NCBI GenBank assembly: GCA_963575745.1
Contig: CAUYUJ010019880.1
Span: forward strand, 105,091-169,090
Source: Prorocentrum cordatum
Taxonomy: Eukaryota > Sar > Dinophyceae > Prorocentrales > Prorocentraceae
DNA: 64,000 bases
Direction of reading: 5' to 3'
Position 1 is the first letter of the stretch; every line of letters starts with the position of its first letter. The translations under genes and the position numbers were made by a program. Below are positions 1 through 8,225 of the stretch, piece by piece. Under the pieces are notes generated by a model, which was given only the letters and a program-made list of their open reading frames with translations, did not search any database and was not told the DNA's origin.

Positions 1-985
1 GAGAGAGAGAAGGGGAGGGGAGGGGTAAGAACCACGCCAGGCTCGCCGCCCCCCCCCCATGCGTCCATATGCGGCCCCCGCCCATTCGTTCCGGCGCACA
101 CCTCACATCCCAGGGAGCTCCACCGACAGTCCTGCCTCGAAGGGGCGCGGAAGCACTGCCGAAATTCCAGGCGTCGAGCAGGCTTGCAGCATGCCTCGTC
201 GCGCCGGATGGATAGCTTCGCTGGTTTACTTCACGGTTACCTCCACCAACGTAGCCGCCACATGAGTGCAGAAGAAAGCGGGATCGATTGCGCGGACATT
301 TTCGGGGACAGTTCCCGCGTGAGGTGGCGCGAAAGCGTCCTCGCTTCCCATGTGGCGTGCCGCGCTGGCGCTTCGCGGAAGCCACCGTGTAGTTTCGCTG
401 TGTGCAACTTCGCGTGAGACCCGTTTTTTCTCGCCGCTGACATCTTCATGCAGCGCTCACTGCTGCCCCACTGGCAGGCTGGAAACACAGATGCGGGCCA
501 GGCTTGGTTGTGTTGCATGCTTTGGGCTTCTGGTAGTATTTCTGCTGTCGGGCCGCCCCAAACTTGAAAAATAGTGGTGCGCGATGTTGGGGCTACCATG
601 AGGTATTGCTTTTTGTTTTGAGGTCGGGGCATGGGTATTGCTTCTTGTTTTGCGGTCGCGCTCGCGTGGTCAGGCCCACGCGAGCGCGACCTTCCCTGAA
701 CTTGCCATTCTGTCCGCAGCGAATCCTGACCTTTGTATTTCCAGCATGGGCCCGCATGCGAGTCGTTGCAGCCTCCAGGATGGCCTGGCCCCCCTGTCCC
801 CCGTCTGGATGCTACAGACCCAAGGGGACCTGGGAAGGGCTGCCAACACCTCTCCCCGAAGTGGAGGGGGGGCCGCCGGGAGCACCCTCTCTCGCTGAAC
901 CGCCCGTCCGTGAAGTGGGTCTGTTTGGAAGCTCATGGCTCGTTCCAGCCTGCACAGTGCACCCGTTCTTGCACTTTTGTACGGT
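1..985. other. Intergenic, no gene recognised
   Basis: Begins with a short (GA)n/(GGGGA)n run at 1-25. Open frames exist on both strands but none shows a recognisable domain or coding-like composition. The stretch 250-430 belongs to a dispersed repeat listed separately. Confidence 0.6.
250..430. repeat. Dispersed repeat N, copy 1
   Basis: Degenerate copy of a unit also at about 58800-58985 and 62470-62655. Shared landmarks are a GCGCGAGCGCCCTCGTTTCC-like core, a GCGTGCCGCGC box and a CTCGCGTAAGACCC-like end. Orientation is the same in all three copies. Function unknown. Confidence 0.55.
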
Positions 986-1166
986 AGGTTCGTGTCGTGT
1001 CGACCGGCGGCGACCCCGCCAGCAACGTTCAATGTTGAACGCCGCGGGCGACCCAGAGTTGTTCGATGTGCAACGATCTGGACGCTTCGGAAACGGCCGA
1101 TCGTTCAAGGTTGAACGATCCCCACGGCGTCAGAGACCAACGCCGAAGTCGGCACGACACGAACCT
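986..1166. mobile_element. Inverted-repeat (MITE-like) element, about 180 bp
   Basis: The left end AGGTTCGTGTCGTG is repeated as its exact reverse complement CACGACACGAACCT at the right end. A second internal inversion (CGTTCAATGTTGAACG and CGTTCAAGGTTGAACG) gives a cruciform-like core. No coding capacity. Non-autonomous TIR element is inferred; no second copy was seen in this window. Confidence 0.7.
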
Positions 1167-1320
1167 GACGTAGAGGCTATTGGAGGCTGCTGAAGGCCGC
1201 CGAAGGCCAGTAGAAGCTGCTCAAGGCCGCCGCTGAGGCCACCAGAGGCTGCTGAAAAGATACTGGAGGTGACTGAAGGTTGTCAGTAATACACGGAAGT
1301 CCCTTCGAGGCTACTAAGCC
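1167..1320. repeat. Imperfect GAGGCTGCTGAAGG-type minisatellite
   Basis: Tandem degenerate units of about 15-18 bases (GAGGCTATTGGAGG, GAGGCTGCTGAAGG, GAAGCTGCTCAAGG and others). Non-coding. Confidence 0.55.
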
Positions 1321-1614
1321 GAGGCGGGGTATGCGAATGAGCTCCCAAGAAACAGAAATTCACCTAGCGCGCGGGGCCGCGGGGCGGGCTCCGCGTGGGC
1401 CGTAGATCGCAAGATCGATCCAGAAGTCCCCAGGGGTGGCAGACACCCGCGCGACCGCAGCGCCCTCAGTGCCGCAGCGGGCGCGGCCGCCGCGGCGGCG
1501 CGCGCGGCCACGGCCTGTGACGGCACGGCCTGCGGTGGCTGCGGGGCGCTGCGGGGCTCTGTGGGCGCATGGCCGGCGCCAGCGTGGCAGAGGCGGCTGC
1601 GACGACGGCGACGA

Positions 1615-1621
1615 CGGCGAG

Positions 1622-1693
<72 letters not shown>

Positions 1694-1694
1694 T

Positions 1695-1735
<41 letters not shown>

Positions 1736-1783
1736 GAGGAGGAGGAGGAGGAGGAGGAGGAGGAGGAGGAGGAGGAGGAGGGG
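1615..1783. repeat. (GAC)n followed by (GGA)n microsatellite
   Basis: About 115 bases of GAC repeat with few interruptions pass directly into about 50 bases of GGA repeat. All six frames stay open as homopolymer-like peptides, so the long apparent ORFs here are artefacts. Confidence 0.9.
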
Positions 1784-1997
1784 TACGACGACGAAGACGA
1801 CGACGAAGACGACGGCGACGACTAGGACGCCGACAAGGAGGACGAGGACCACGAGGACGAGAGGCGCGGGGGGTCAACGCTGACTGGGCTCGCCCGATCC
1901 CCTCTGACGGGCCTCGGCGTGGGAGCCACGCGGGGCCCACCTCCGCCGACCCGGGTCCGTGAGCCGCTTCGGGGCTGTCCTGGGCTCGCTCGGCTGC

Positions 1998-2076
1998 TTC
2001 CTCCTCCTCCTCCTCCTCCTCCTCCTCCTCTTCCTCCTCCTCCTCCTCCTCCTCCTCCTCCTCCCCCTCCCCCTCC
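1998..2076. repeat. (TCC)n microsatellite
   Basis: Pure to near-pure TCC repeat grading into CCCTCC. The flanks 1784-1997 and 2077-2263 hold no recognisable gene. Confidence 0.9.
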
Positions 2077-2263
2077 CCTGGGTTTGCACTGCTCATGCCA
2101 GCGCGTCCCGGCCCGGAGGCGCGGCCTCTCGCTGTCCAGGCTCCACCGCCCGGCGTGGCAGCACCACGGCGGGAGGTGTCTGCCCATGCTCGGCCTCCGG
2201 GGGGCCCTCGCCGGGCCCCTGAGGCCGTCAAGAGGACGAGGATGACCAGCCTGGAACATAGGA

Positions 2264-2390
2264 CATATCCCTATCCCTATGTTTGACATCACCTCACCTC
2301 GATGCCGATCTTCAGGATTCCCTCCGTTTCTGAGGGCCTGCCCCTGAGATTGTCCTCGCTTCTTGCTCGCCCCTCTTGGGGATAGGGGTA
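2264..2390. mobile_element. Family E element, copy 1
   Basis: Starts ATATCCCTATCCCTAT and ends GGGGATAGGGGTA, so the ends are inverted. The interior (TCACCTCACCTCGATGCCGA and a GATTGTCCTCGCTT box) matches 7110-7237 in the same orientation at roughly 85-90 percent by eye. No coding capacity. Confidence 0.75.
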
Positions 2391-2614
2391 CGTTCGAGGC
2401 TGGTTAGACTAGGGACGGAGAGCGGGGCCCTGGGAGGGTCTGCTCGTGTGCATCCTCGCCGGCCCCCTCTGTCCAGCCTCTCCTCCCTCTTTTTCCTTTT
2501 CACCGTCCGCTTCCTCATTCTCGCCCTCGTCGTGCTCCTCGACCTCCTCCTCGCTGCCCTCGCCCCTTTCATCGTCCCGCTCTCTCTCCCCGTCGCTCGT
2601 CGCACCCTCTGTGC

Positions 2615-2618
2615 TCGT

Positions 2619-2658
<40 letters not shown>

Positions 2659-2672
2659 GTGTCGTCGTCGCC
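2615..2672. repeat. (TCG)n microsatellite
   Basis: Trinucleotide tract inside a pyrimidine-rich stretch 2440-2700. No gene is recognised between 2391 and 2892. Confidence 0.85.
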
Positions 2673-2892
2673 CTCCGAACCTCGTGGGCTTGTGTGGGGC
2701 TGTCCTTGAGCTCGTGCCGGGCCAATGAGGATGCATGTCCCGCTTGTTCTTTCGATTCCATTTCTGAGGCCATACTTTGACAGAACGCATTCCCTGGAGC
2801 TGAGGACACCGTCTTGGCTCACAGCCTGGTGGGCATGCGGGACGTCCTCCCGATAGGAGGCCTTCCCCCCGCCCCCCCCCCAATTGCGAGGC

Positions 2893-5800
2893 ATGACCGC
2901 GTCTGTGCCAGACAGCGTCGGCAAATCGCACCGGAAGGTCCATGTGGAGCACCAGGGAGGGGCCGTCTTCTCCGTCCAGCCGCAGTCGTCGAACCGCGAG
3001 ACGCTGTGGTCTGAGCTGTTCCAGGAGAAGGAGCGGGCAGCGATGCGCAAGCACCTGATCTCGCGCGTGGTTTCCTTCAGCGTCAAGGACACCTACCAGA
3101 TATCCACGCGCATGATCTGGACCAAGGATGGTGGATCGAGAAATGGAGCGAGGCGGTGCATTAGCAGGAAGGCCCCTGCGCGTAGTTTGCTTGTAAGTTG
3201 GGTATGTCAATGTTTTGGGTTCTGGCTTTGTAAGTTGGGTGGGGCATGGCTTTGTTTTGTTGTCAGCGTTTTGTTTTTTGTTTGGTCTGTACATTAGTTT
3301 GTCTTCTCTTACGGGTCCACCACCTAGCCGTCCGTCGCCACGGTTGGCTCCCTGTTGGCCTCCACAGATAACGGTCGCCACATTGACCATCTATGAAACA
3401 TGCTCAAACCAAGCAGATCTTCATGCCCACATGCTTGACGAGATCAGAGTGTCGTACGAATGTGGATGGCAATGCCCATCTAACTATATCATAGTACTGA
3501 CCCACCTTTTCTCTTCTTCGATTGCATTATCGAGAACGTTTTCGATGTGACATGCCCTAGTTCAGGCCCCCATGCCCGCATGGTAGAACAGATGTGATCG
3601 GGCATCTTCTTCTTGCGATCGTTGTTTTATCCATCGTGTTGCCGATCGGCGCCGGCCCTCGCATCCCCGTTCCCCCCCCCTCCCATGGAGTAGGTCTTGG
3701 CTATTTTTGGCGCCTGTTTCGAGCAGGTGGAGTCTCTCCCCCATGGGACGCACGGTCTCGAACATTCGCACTAGGCAGGGGTCCTGAGCCAGGACACCCC
3801 CTCCATTCCCCCCCGTCCGCCCAATGTCGAAACGCCGAACCTCAAAACGCTGACCTTGTGGCGGCTGCAGGAGGCTCGCAGGAACAGAAAGGGGCGGCTC
3901 GAGGGGGAGAGTGGCGAGCAGCAGAAGGGCGGCAGGAGCAGATGCTGGAACCTGTAGGAAGAGGGGGGGGCTGAGAACTCAGGAAGAAGAGAAGCTCCTC
4001 CTCCTCTTCCTCCTCCTCCTCCTCCCCTCCTCCTCTTCCTCCTCATTCTCCTCCTTCCTCCTCCCTCCTCCTCCTCCTTTTCCTCCTCCTCCTCCTCTTC
4101 TTTCTCCTCCTCCTCCTCCTCCTCCTCCTCCTCCTCCTCCTCCAAGGCTACTTTCATCCTCCTCCTCCTCCTCCTCCTCCTCCTTCTCCCTCTTCCTCCT
4201 CCTCCTCCTCCTCCTCCTCCTCCTCCTCCTCTTCCTCCTCCTCCTCCTCCCCTCTTGCTCTCGAAGGAGGCCATCGCGCCCCCCCTTCCTGGCCAAGCCC
4301 GAGTCGACGACGCCATCAAGGGGCCGGTGGCGGTGATGGTCCACGACTTCGGCGGCAGGCTCACGTCCTCGTGGGCGTGGTCGAAGCTTGTGTTCCCGCT
4401 GTGGAAGGCTCATGGCGCCAACCTCGCAGCGCTGATTGTCACCACCCACCAAACCACCCCAACCCAACCCGAAGGCCCAAAATTATCCTCGATTTCCAGT
4501 GGGGGGGAGGTCGGGGAACGTTGAAAAAACACATGGTATCCGTACCCCCCCCAACCCGAAATTCGGGTCAAATTCGGGTCTTCGGGTTGGGTTGGGGTGG
4601 TCTGGTAGGTAGTCAGATTGCGTTCGGAACACGATAGGATGGGCCCAGAGTGTCCCGAGAATTTCGTTCCCGATTTCGGGGTGAATTTCGCGCGGATTTT
4701 CGGTTGGCCAGGAATGGGGACTAAAATCACTTCGTTTGTCTTCGACGTTTCAGGGTTTTGCACTGACAGGAATTCGCGCAACAATCCGCTGCAGCACGTC
4801 TGCAAGGTCGGTGCAGTGACAAGGCTGGCGTCTCCGTTTTGATGGTGGATTTTCCGGGCTTCGGCTTGAGCCAGGTTTGCGGAAAGGCCGACGTGGACCG
4901 CTCGGTTTGGATCGAGAGGGACTGGCGGATCGTCACGCAGCTCATGGACACCCTGAAGATCCGGAAGGCCCACCTCGTCACTTGTGGGGAGTCTTCCAAT
5001 ATTGTTTTCAAGATGCTCAAGTTTGTCAAGCTGCGCCTTGAGATCACGCACGTCTTCCTCAATCCGGTGGGCCCGTCTTCCGATCTCCCGCGCCTTGTCA
5101 TTATGTTCCTCCTTACTTCCTCCGTCTCCTCCTTATCCTGCTCTTCCTTGTCATGCTCATCATCACCATCCGTTTTCCTTGTCATGCTCATCATCACCAT
5201 CGTCATCGTCATCATTTTCTTCATCACTACCAGCACCATAACCATCGTCATCATCATCATACACAACATCAACATCATCGTATCCATCATCATCAGCATC
5301 ATCAGCATCGCCGTAATCATCATCTGAATTATCACAATCCTCATCATCATCCTCATTGCAATCATCATCATTATCAGCAGCAGTTTCATCTTCATCTTCA
5401 CCATCAACATCATCGTCACCACCTCTCCCGCTCCTCTTCCGCCTTCTTCTCCTCTTGCTCCTCCGCCTCACCATCTCATCCGTCTTCGCTTCCGCCTGGT
5501 GTTGAACCTCGACGGCTTGTTCCCCTTAGCGGAGACCCGCTCGGGCGGCATCGGCAAGAGCAGCCTCAAGGCGCTCAGGGCCAATCAGCGGAACGCCTTC
5601 GAACTGCTGTTGCACAACTCGAATATCAAAATCTGGGCGATGTTCGACCAGTCCAGCCCCCGATCGGAAGAGACTGGGAAGATGCTGAGGATCGAAGAAG
5701 AAACAAATGCATCAACACAGTTTCTAGAGGTCCGCGCGGATTCCTTGGATGGACGTTGGGACCCCTTGGCGGCGTCTCCAGCGCCGCCCCTCGCGCGCTC

Positions 5801-6510
5801 TGCGCGCCAGGGAGGGGGGTCCAGCACCGATCCAAGAAATCTGCACGGACCTTAGAGACATGATGCCTCCAGTCAACCCGCATAGTAAGGATGGGCAACC
5901 TTCCCATCGGTGCCCTCGCATCCTTACCTCTTCGGCCCATCCTCATCGACTTTCACTGGCCAACCTCGTTCGAAAAACGCCAACTTGGCCCTCCAAGGCC
6001 TTTGCATCCTTGCCGCGCATCCTGATGACACGGGTTGGCTGTGTTCCCTTTTCTGTTTCCTCCAGAGGAGCTTCCAGGCGCTGCCCTTTGCAAGCGACCA
6101 GATCACGGTGACGCAGCTGGGCGAGGAGCACATCTGCGCCGCCATGGCGGGCTCCACGGTGCAGGTGCCGATGCTGTTCCCGTGCAGGTACGTGAAGCAC
6201 GGCATCGTGCGATTCCTGAAAATGGACCACACGTTCAAGCCCCCCGCGTCGCTGCTGCTTGATCAGGAGGGGTAAAAAAAACAGACACGAATGAGTGTCG
6301 ATTCCCATGGATATGTATGGGGAAAATATAGGAAGTGGAGGGGAAGGAATATGTAACACATTGGAACCATTGGATTTGTGTTCATTTATTTGTGTCTTTC
6401 TGGACCTCTTTTAGCTCAAGCCATACGACGACTACGCCGCCGAGCTGCCTTGGAGCCCTGGCGCGGCCATTGAGCAGGTCCTGAGGCAGACTCTAATACG
6501 CAACCACTAG
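2893..6510 (+). CDS. Alpha/beta hydrolase, six exons
   Basis: Proposed exons are 2893-3126, 4267-4430, 4817-5070, 5530-5729, 6066-6266 and 6415-6510. They sum to 1149 bases (382 codons plus TAG) and join without a frame break. The ATG at 2893 opens MTASVPDS; an upstream exon cannot be excluded. Exon 2 carries the strand/oxyanion-loop segment VAVMVHDFGG. Exon 3 has VLMVDFPGFG and a nucleophile elbow CGESSN, where the last Gly of GxSxG is Asn. Exon 5 has KMDHTF, a typical catalytic-His position. The joining requires GA donors (AAG|GATGG and CAG|GAGGGG) and GC donors (GCAGC|GCTG and GTGG|GCCC) besides one GT, which is known dinoflagellate behaviour. The substrate is unknown. Fold assignment is firm; exact splice sites are inferred, those of introns 2-4 least certain. 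Introns 2, 4 and 5 contain inverted-repeat elements. Confidence 0.8.
3127..4266 (+). other. Hydrolase intron 1
   Basis: The 5' part has T/G-rich text with GTAAGTTGGG repeated at 3191 and 3229. The middle (3560-3980) is unremarkable. The last 270 bases are a (TCC)n tract ending CTCGAAG just before exon 2. No second gene was seen inside on either strand. Confidence 0.6.
3985..4255. repeat. (TCC)n tract abutting the exon 2 acceptor
   Basis: Interrupted TCC repeat on the sense strand that ends about 10 bases before the acceptor CTCGAAG. Its position makes it the polypyrimidine tract of intron 1. Confidence 0.85.
4440..4614. mobile_element. Family D element, copy 1, in hydrolase intron 2
   Basis: The left end CACCACCCACCAAACCACC, continuing CCAACCCAACCC, pairs with the right end GGGTTGGGTTGGGGTGG, continuing TCTGGTAGG. 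A second copy is at 12501-12650. It starts about 10 bases after the proposed GC donor at 4431 and makes up nearly half of the 386-base intron. Confidence 0.75.
5155..5420. repeat. Degenerate (ATC)n repeat in hydrolase intron 3
   Basis: Runs of CATCATCATCACCATC and variants, followed by pyrimidine-rich text up to the acceptor CCCCTTAG at 5529. Confidence 0.85.
5727..5855. mobile_element. Inverted-repeat element J in hydrolase intron 4
   Basis: GAGGTCCGCGCGGATTCCTT at the left is mirrored by AAGAAATCTGCACGGACCTT at the right. The element begins exactly at the exon 4 end (CTA|GAG|GTCC). Its GC-rich core (CCAGCGCCGCCCC ... GCGCGCCAGGGAGGGG) recurs at 22090-22285. Confidence 0.7.
5890..6035. repeat. 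Dispersed repeat T, copy 1, in hydrolase intron 4
   Basis: Contains GCATCCTTACCTCTTCGGCC, GGCCAACCTCG and a GCATCCTTGCCGCGCATCC box that align in order with 57235-57360. The same orientation and spacing suggest a mobile or duplicated unit. Confidence 0.6.
6267..6414 (+). mobile_element. Family C introner, forms hydrolase intron 5
   Basis: The whole 148-base intron is one repeat copy. It starts CAG|GAGGGGTAAAAAAAACAG and ends TCTGGACCTCTTTTAG|CTC. The ends are loosely inverted (GACACGAATGA against TCATTTATTTGTGTC). Homologous copies at 41270-41401, 51259-51421 and 53715-53905 (reverse) have the same AG|GAG ... AG| boundaries. Splicing at GA-AG restores the frame from LLLDQ to LKPYDD. Confidence 0.82.
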
Positions 6511-7109
6511 GGCGGGCAGTAATCAGACAGAGCAGACTCACAGTTGTGTGTTGACTCTCATTCGCTCTGTTCGTTGTGGGGCTCGGGGTGACTGCGCGAT
6601 TCCAGACTCGAAGCTTGGCGGATCTGGCCCGAAACGAGGAATTGGAGTAGCTAGACAGCGCATCAGTGAGTCGATGGTAAGTGACTTAAATGATTTCCCA
6701 TTGCGTGGAACGTATTGTTTGACATTCCGGCGCCACGGCGATCGTCTGCAGCGGCCTCGTCGGCGCGCATTTGCAGGTTCTGTTTGCCTGCCTGCTTGTC
6801 TGCTTGCCCTGCTGCCTTTATGTTGTTCTCTGAGGTCGTTTCGGGCGACTTGAACCTCCAGGGCCCCAAGACGGTGCGGTGACGAACTGTGCGATGACGC
6901 AGAGATCCAACGCCACGGAAAATGCAGCATCGCAGGGAGCCCTGGACGAACTCTTTCTGCGTCACGCTTCGCGCCGGACCGATCCCCGAGGGCCCCGGGG
7001 CCCGAAGCGAGAGGGAACACACACGTTGCAGAAAAATTGTTACGCCAGGATCTCGGTGGAGATCTCGGGGGATTTCGACGTCACAGCACGGTTTTCTACA
7101 AGTTTGAAA
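6511..7109. other. Downstream of hydrolase, no gene recognised
   Basis: Would hold the 3' UTR. It includes the first copy (6977-7100) of a direct repeat whose second copy is 7239-7345; the two share GATCCCCGAGGGCCCCGGGG, ACACACACG(T/C)TGCAGAAA and GGAGATCTCGGG. Short open frames have no domain signature. Confidence 0.5.
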
Positions 7110-7345
7110 CATATCCCTATCCCTGTGTTTGGCATCACCTCACCTCGATGCCGATCTTGAGGTTTCCCTCAGTTTCTGAGAGCACATCCCCAAGATTGTC
7201 CTCGCTTTGTGCTCGCCCATTTTGGGGATAGGGATAAGTTCGATCCCCGAGGGCCCCGGGGCCCGCAACGAGGGAGAAAACACACACGCTGCAGAAATAC
7301 TGTTACGCCCGGATCTCGGCGGAGATCTCGGGTGATTTCCACGTC
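6977..7345. repeat. Direct repeat pair split by a family E element
   Basis: Copies 6977-7100 and 7239-7345 are colinear and flank element E2 exactly, so the duplication and the insertion are probably linked. Confidence 0.65.
7110..7237. mobile_element. Family E element, copy 2
   Basis: Starts ATATCCCTATCCCTGT and ends GGGGATAGGGATA. Colinear with 2264-2390. It lies between the two copies of a longer direct repeat. Confidence 0.75.
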
Positions 7346-7351
7346 ACCGCA

Positions 7352-7486
7352 CCGTTCACCGGGTCCCTTGAAGTCCCGACCATTTCCCGGGGACTGTTTT
7401 TTCCCATCCAGGGCGGATTGTTGACGGTCCCGGGACCCGGCGAGGGCCCCCGGAGGCCGACTTAGCAAAACAAAATCCCGTGGCGA
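7352..7486 (-). mobile_element. Family A element, partial, reverse
   Basis: Contains GTCCCGACCATTTCCCGGGG, GGTCCCGGGACCCGGCGAGG and GGCCCCCGGAGGCCGACTTA in the order expected of a reverse family A copy. Both extreme ends are lost. Confidence 0.6.
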
Positions 7487-7514
7487 GTTTTTTCCTAGGC
7501 GCGAAGGAGTCTGG

Positions 7515-7515
7515 G

Positions 7516-7547
<32 letters not shown>

Positions 7548-7635
7548 CTCCTCTTCCTCCTCCCTCTCCTCCTCCTCCTCTTCCTCCTCCTCCTCCTCCT
7601 CCTCCTCCTCCTCCTCCTCCTCCCCCTCCTCCCCA
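7515..7635. repeat. (TCC)n microsatellite
   Basis: Sense-strand TCC/TCT repeat directly preceding repeat L copy 1. Confidence 0.9.
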
Positions 7636-7792
7636 TCCTCGTGGACATCGTTTGGGACCCTCAGAATGTCATGATGCATCTTCGGGGGACGTTATCCCTC
7701 CCTCAAATTGGCGTCTTTTCTGGAGCCCGATCCTGGCTCGATTCGGACTCGACGCGTGTCAAGTCGACGCGGGTCCGGCGTGAATTCGAGGA
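7625..7792. repeat. Repeat L, copy 1
   Basis: About 168 bases nearly identical to 9424-9588, including TTATCCCTCCC, GGCGTCTTTTCTGGAGCCCG, TGGCTCGATTCGGACTCGAC and GGGTCCGGCGTGAATTCGAG. Both copies follow a (TCC)n tract. Confidence 0.85.
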
Positions 7793-8205
7793 GTCAGGGT
7801 CCTCTTCCTCCTCTTCCTCCTCCTCCTCCTCTGTTTGGCGACGGCTCGGGTGGGAAGTATAGTGATGATCCCCGCCGCCGCCGCTGCGGCACGGCGATCA
7901 CTGCTACTTCGAAGTGTGATGGCCATCTTGAGCCTGCGGGGGCGAGCTCGGGGAGCTCGTGGGCCTGCGGGCGCCCGGCGCAGAGAGCGGTACCCCGCAA
8001 AGCCGGGGTGCCAGGTGGCGGCCGCGGCCGCGCCTGCCTGCGCTGCTTGCTACTGCTGCTGCTTCTCGTCTTGTTCTTCCCCCCCTGCTGCTCCTCTCCT
8101 AAGCCACGGGGCGCCCACTCGAGCTGGTAAAAAAAAAGTGATGGCCAACTTGAGCCAGTTGCAGCCCCAGCGAAGCCGCTCGCCGGAGCCAAGCAGACGG
8201 CTCCC
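7793..8205. other. No gene recognised; short direct repeat
   Basis: A TCC-rich start (7800-7832) is followed by GTGATGGCCATCTTGAGCC at 7917, which recurs as GTGATGGCCAACTTGAGCC at 8139. A CTGCTGCTTC-rich stretch lies between. Confidence 0.5.
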
Positions 8206-8225
8206 GTGGCGGAGGTTTTTGTGCG

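Noticed and set aside
1314-2231. 305-codon minus frame with Glu, Arg and Pro runs
   Set aside because: It is the translation of GAC, GGA and TCC microsatellites; all six frames are open here.
5153-5863. His-rich 236-codon frame
   Set aside because: Shadow of the CATCAT repeat in hydrolase intron 3.
6405-6420. TTTTAGCTCAAG, similar to the end of the dinoflagellate spliced leader (TTTTGGCTCAAG)
   Set aside because: It lies at an internal splice acceptor with coding sequence on both sides and lacks the rest of the leader; chance resemblance is likelier than a relic.
7988-8012. GTACCCCGCAAAGCCGGGGT hairpin, terminator-like
   Set aside because: Eukaryotic context, no T-tract and no associated gene.
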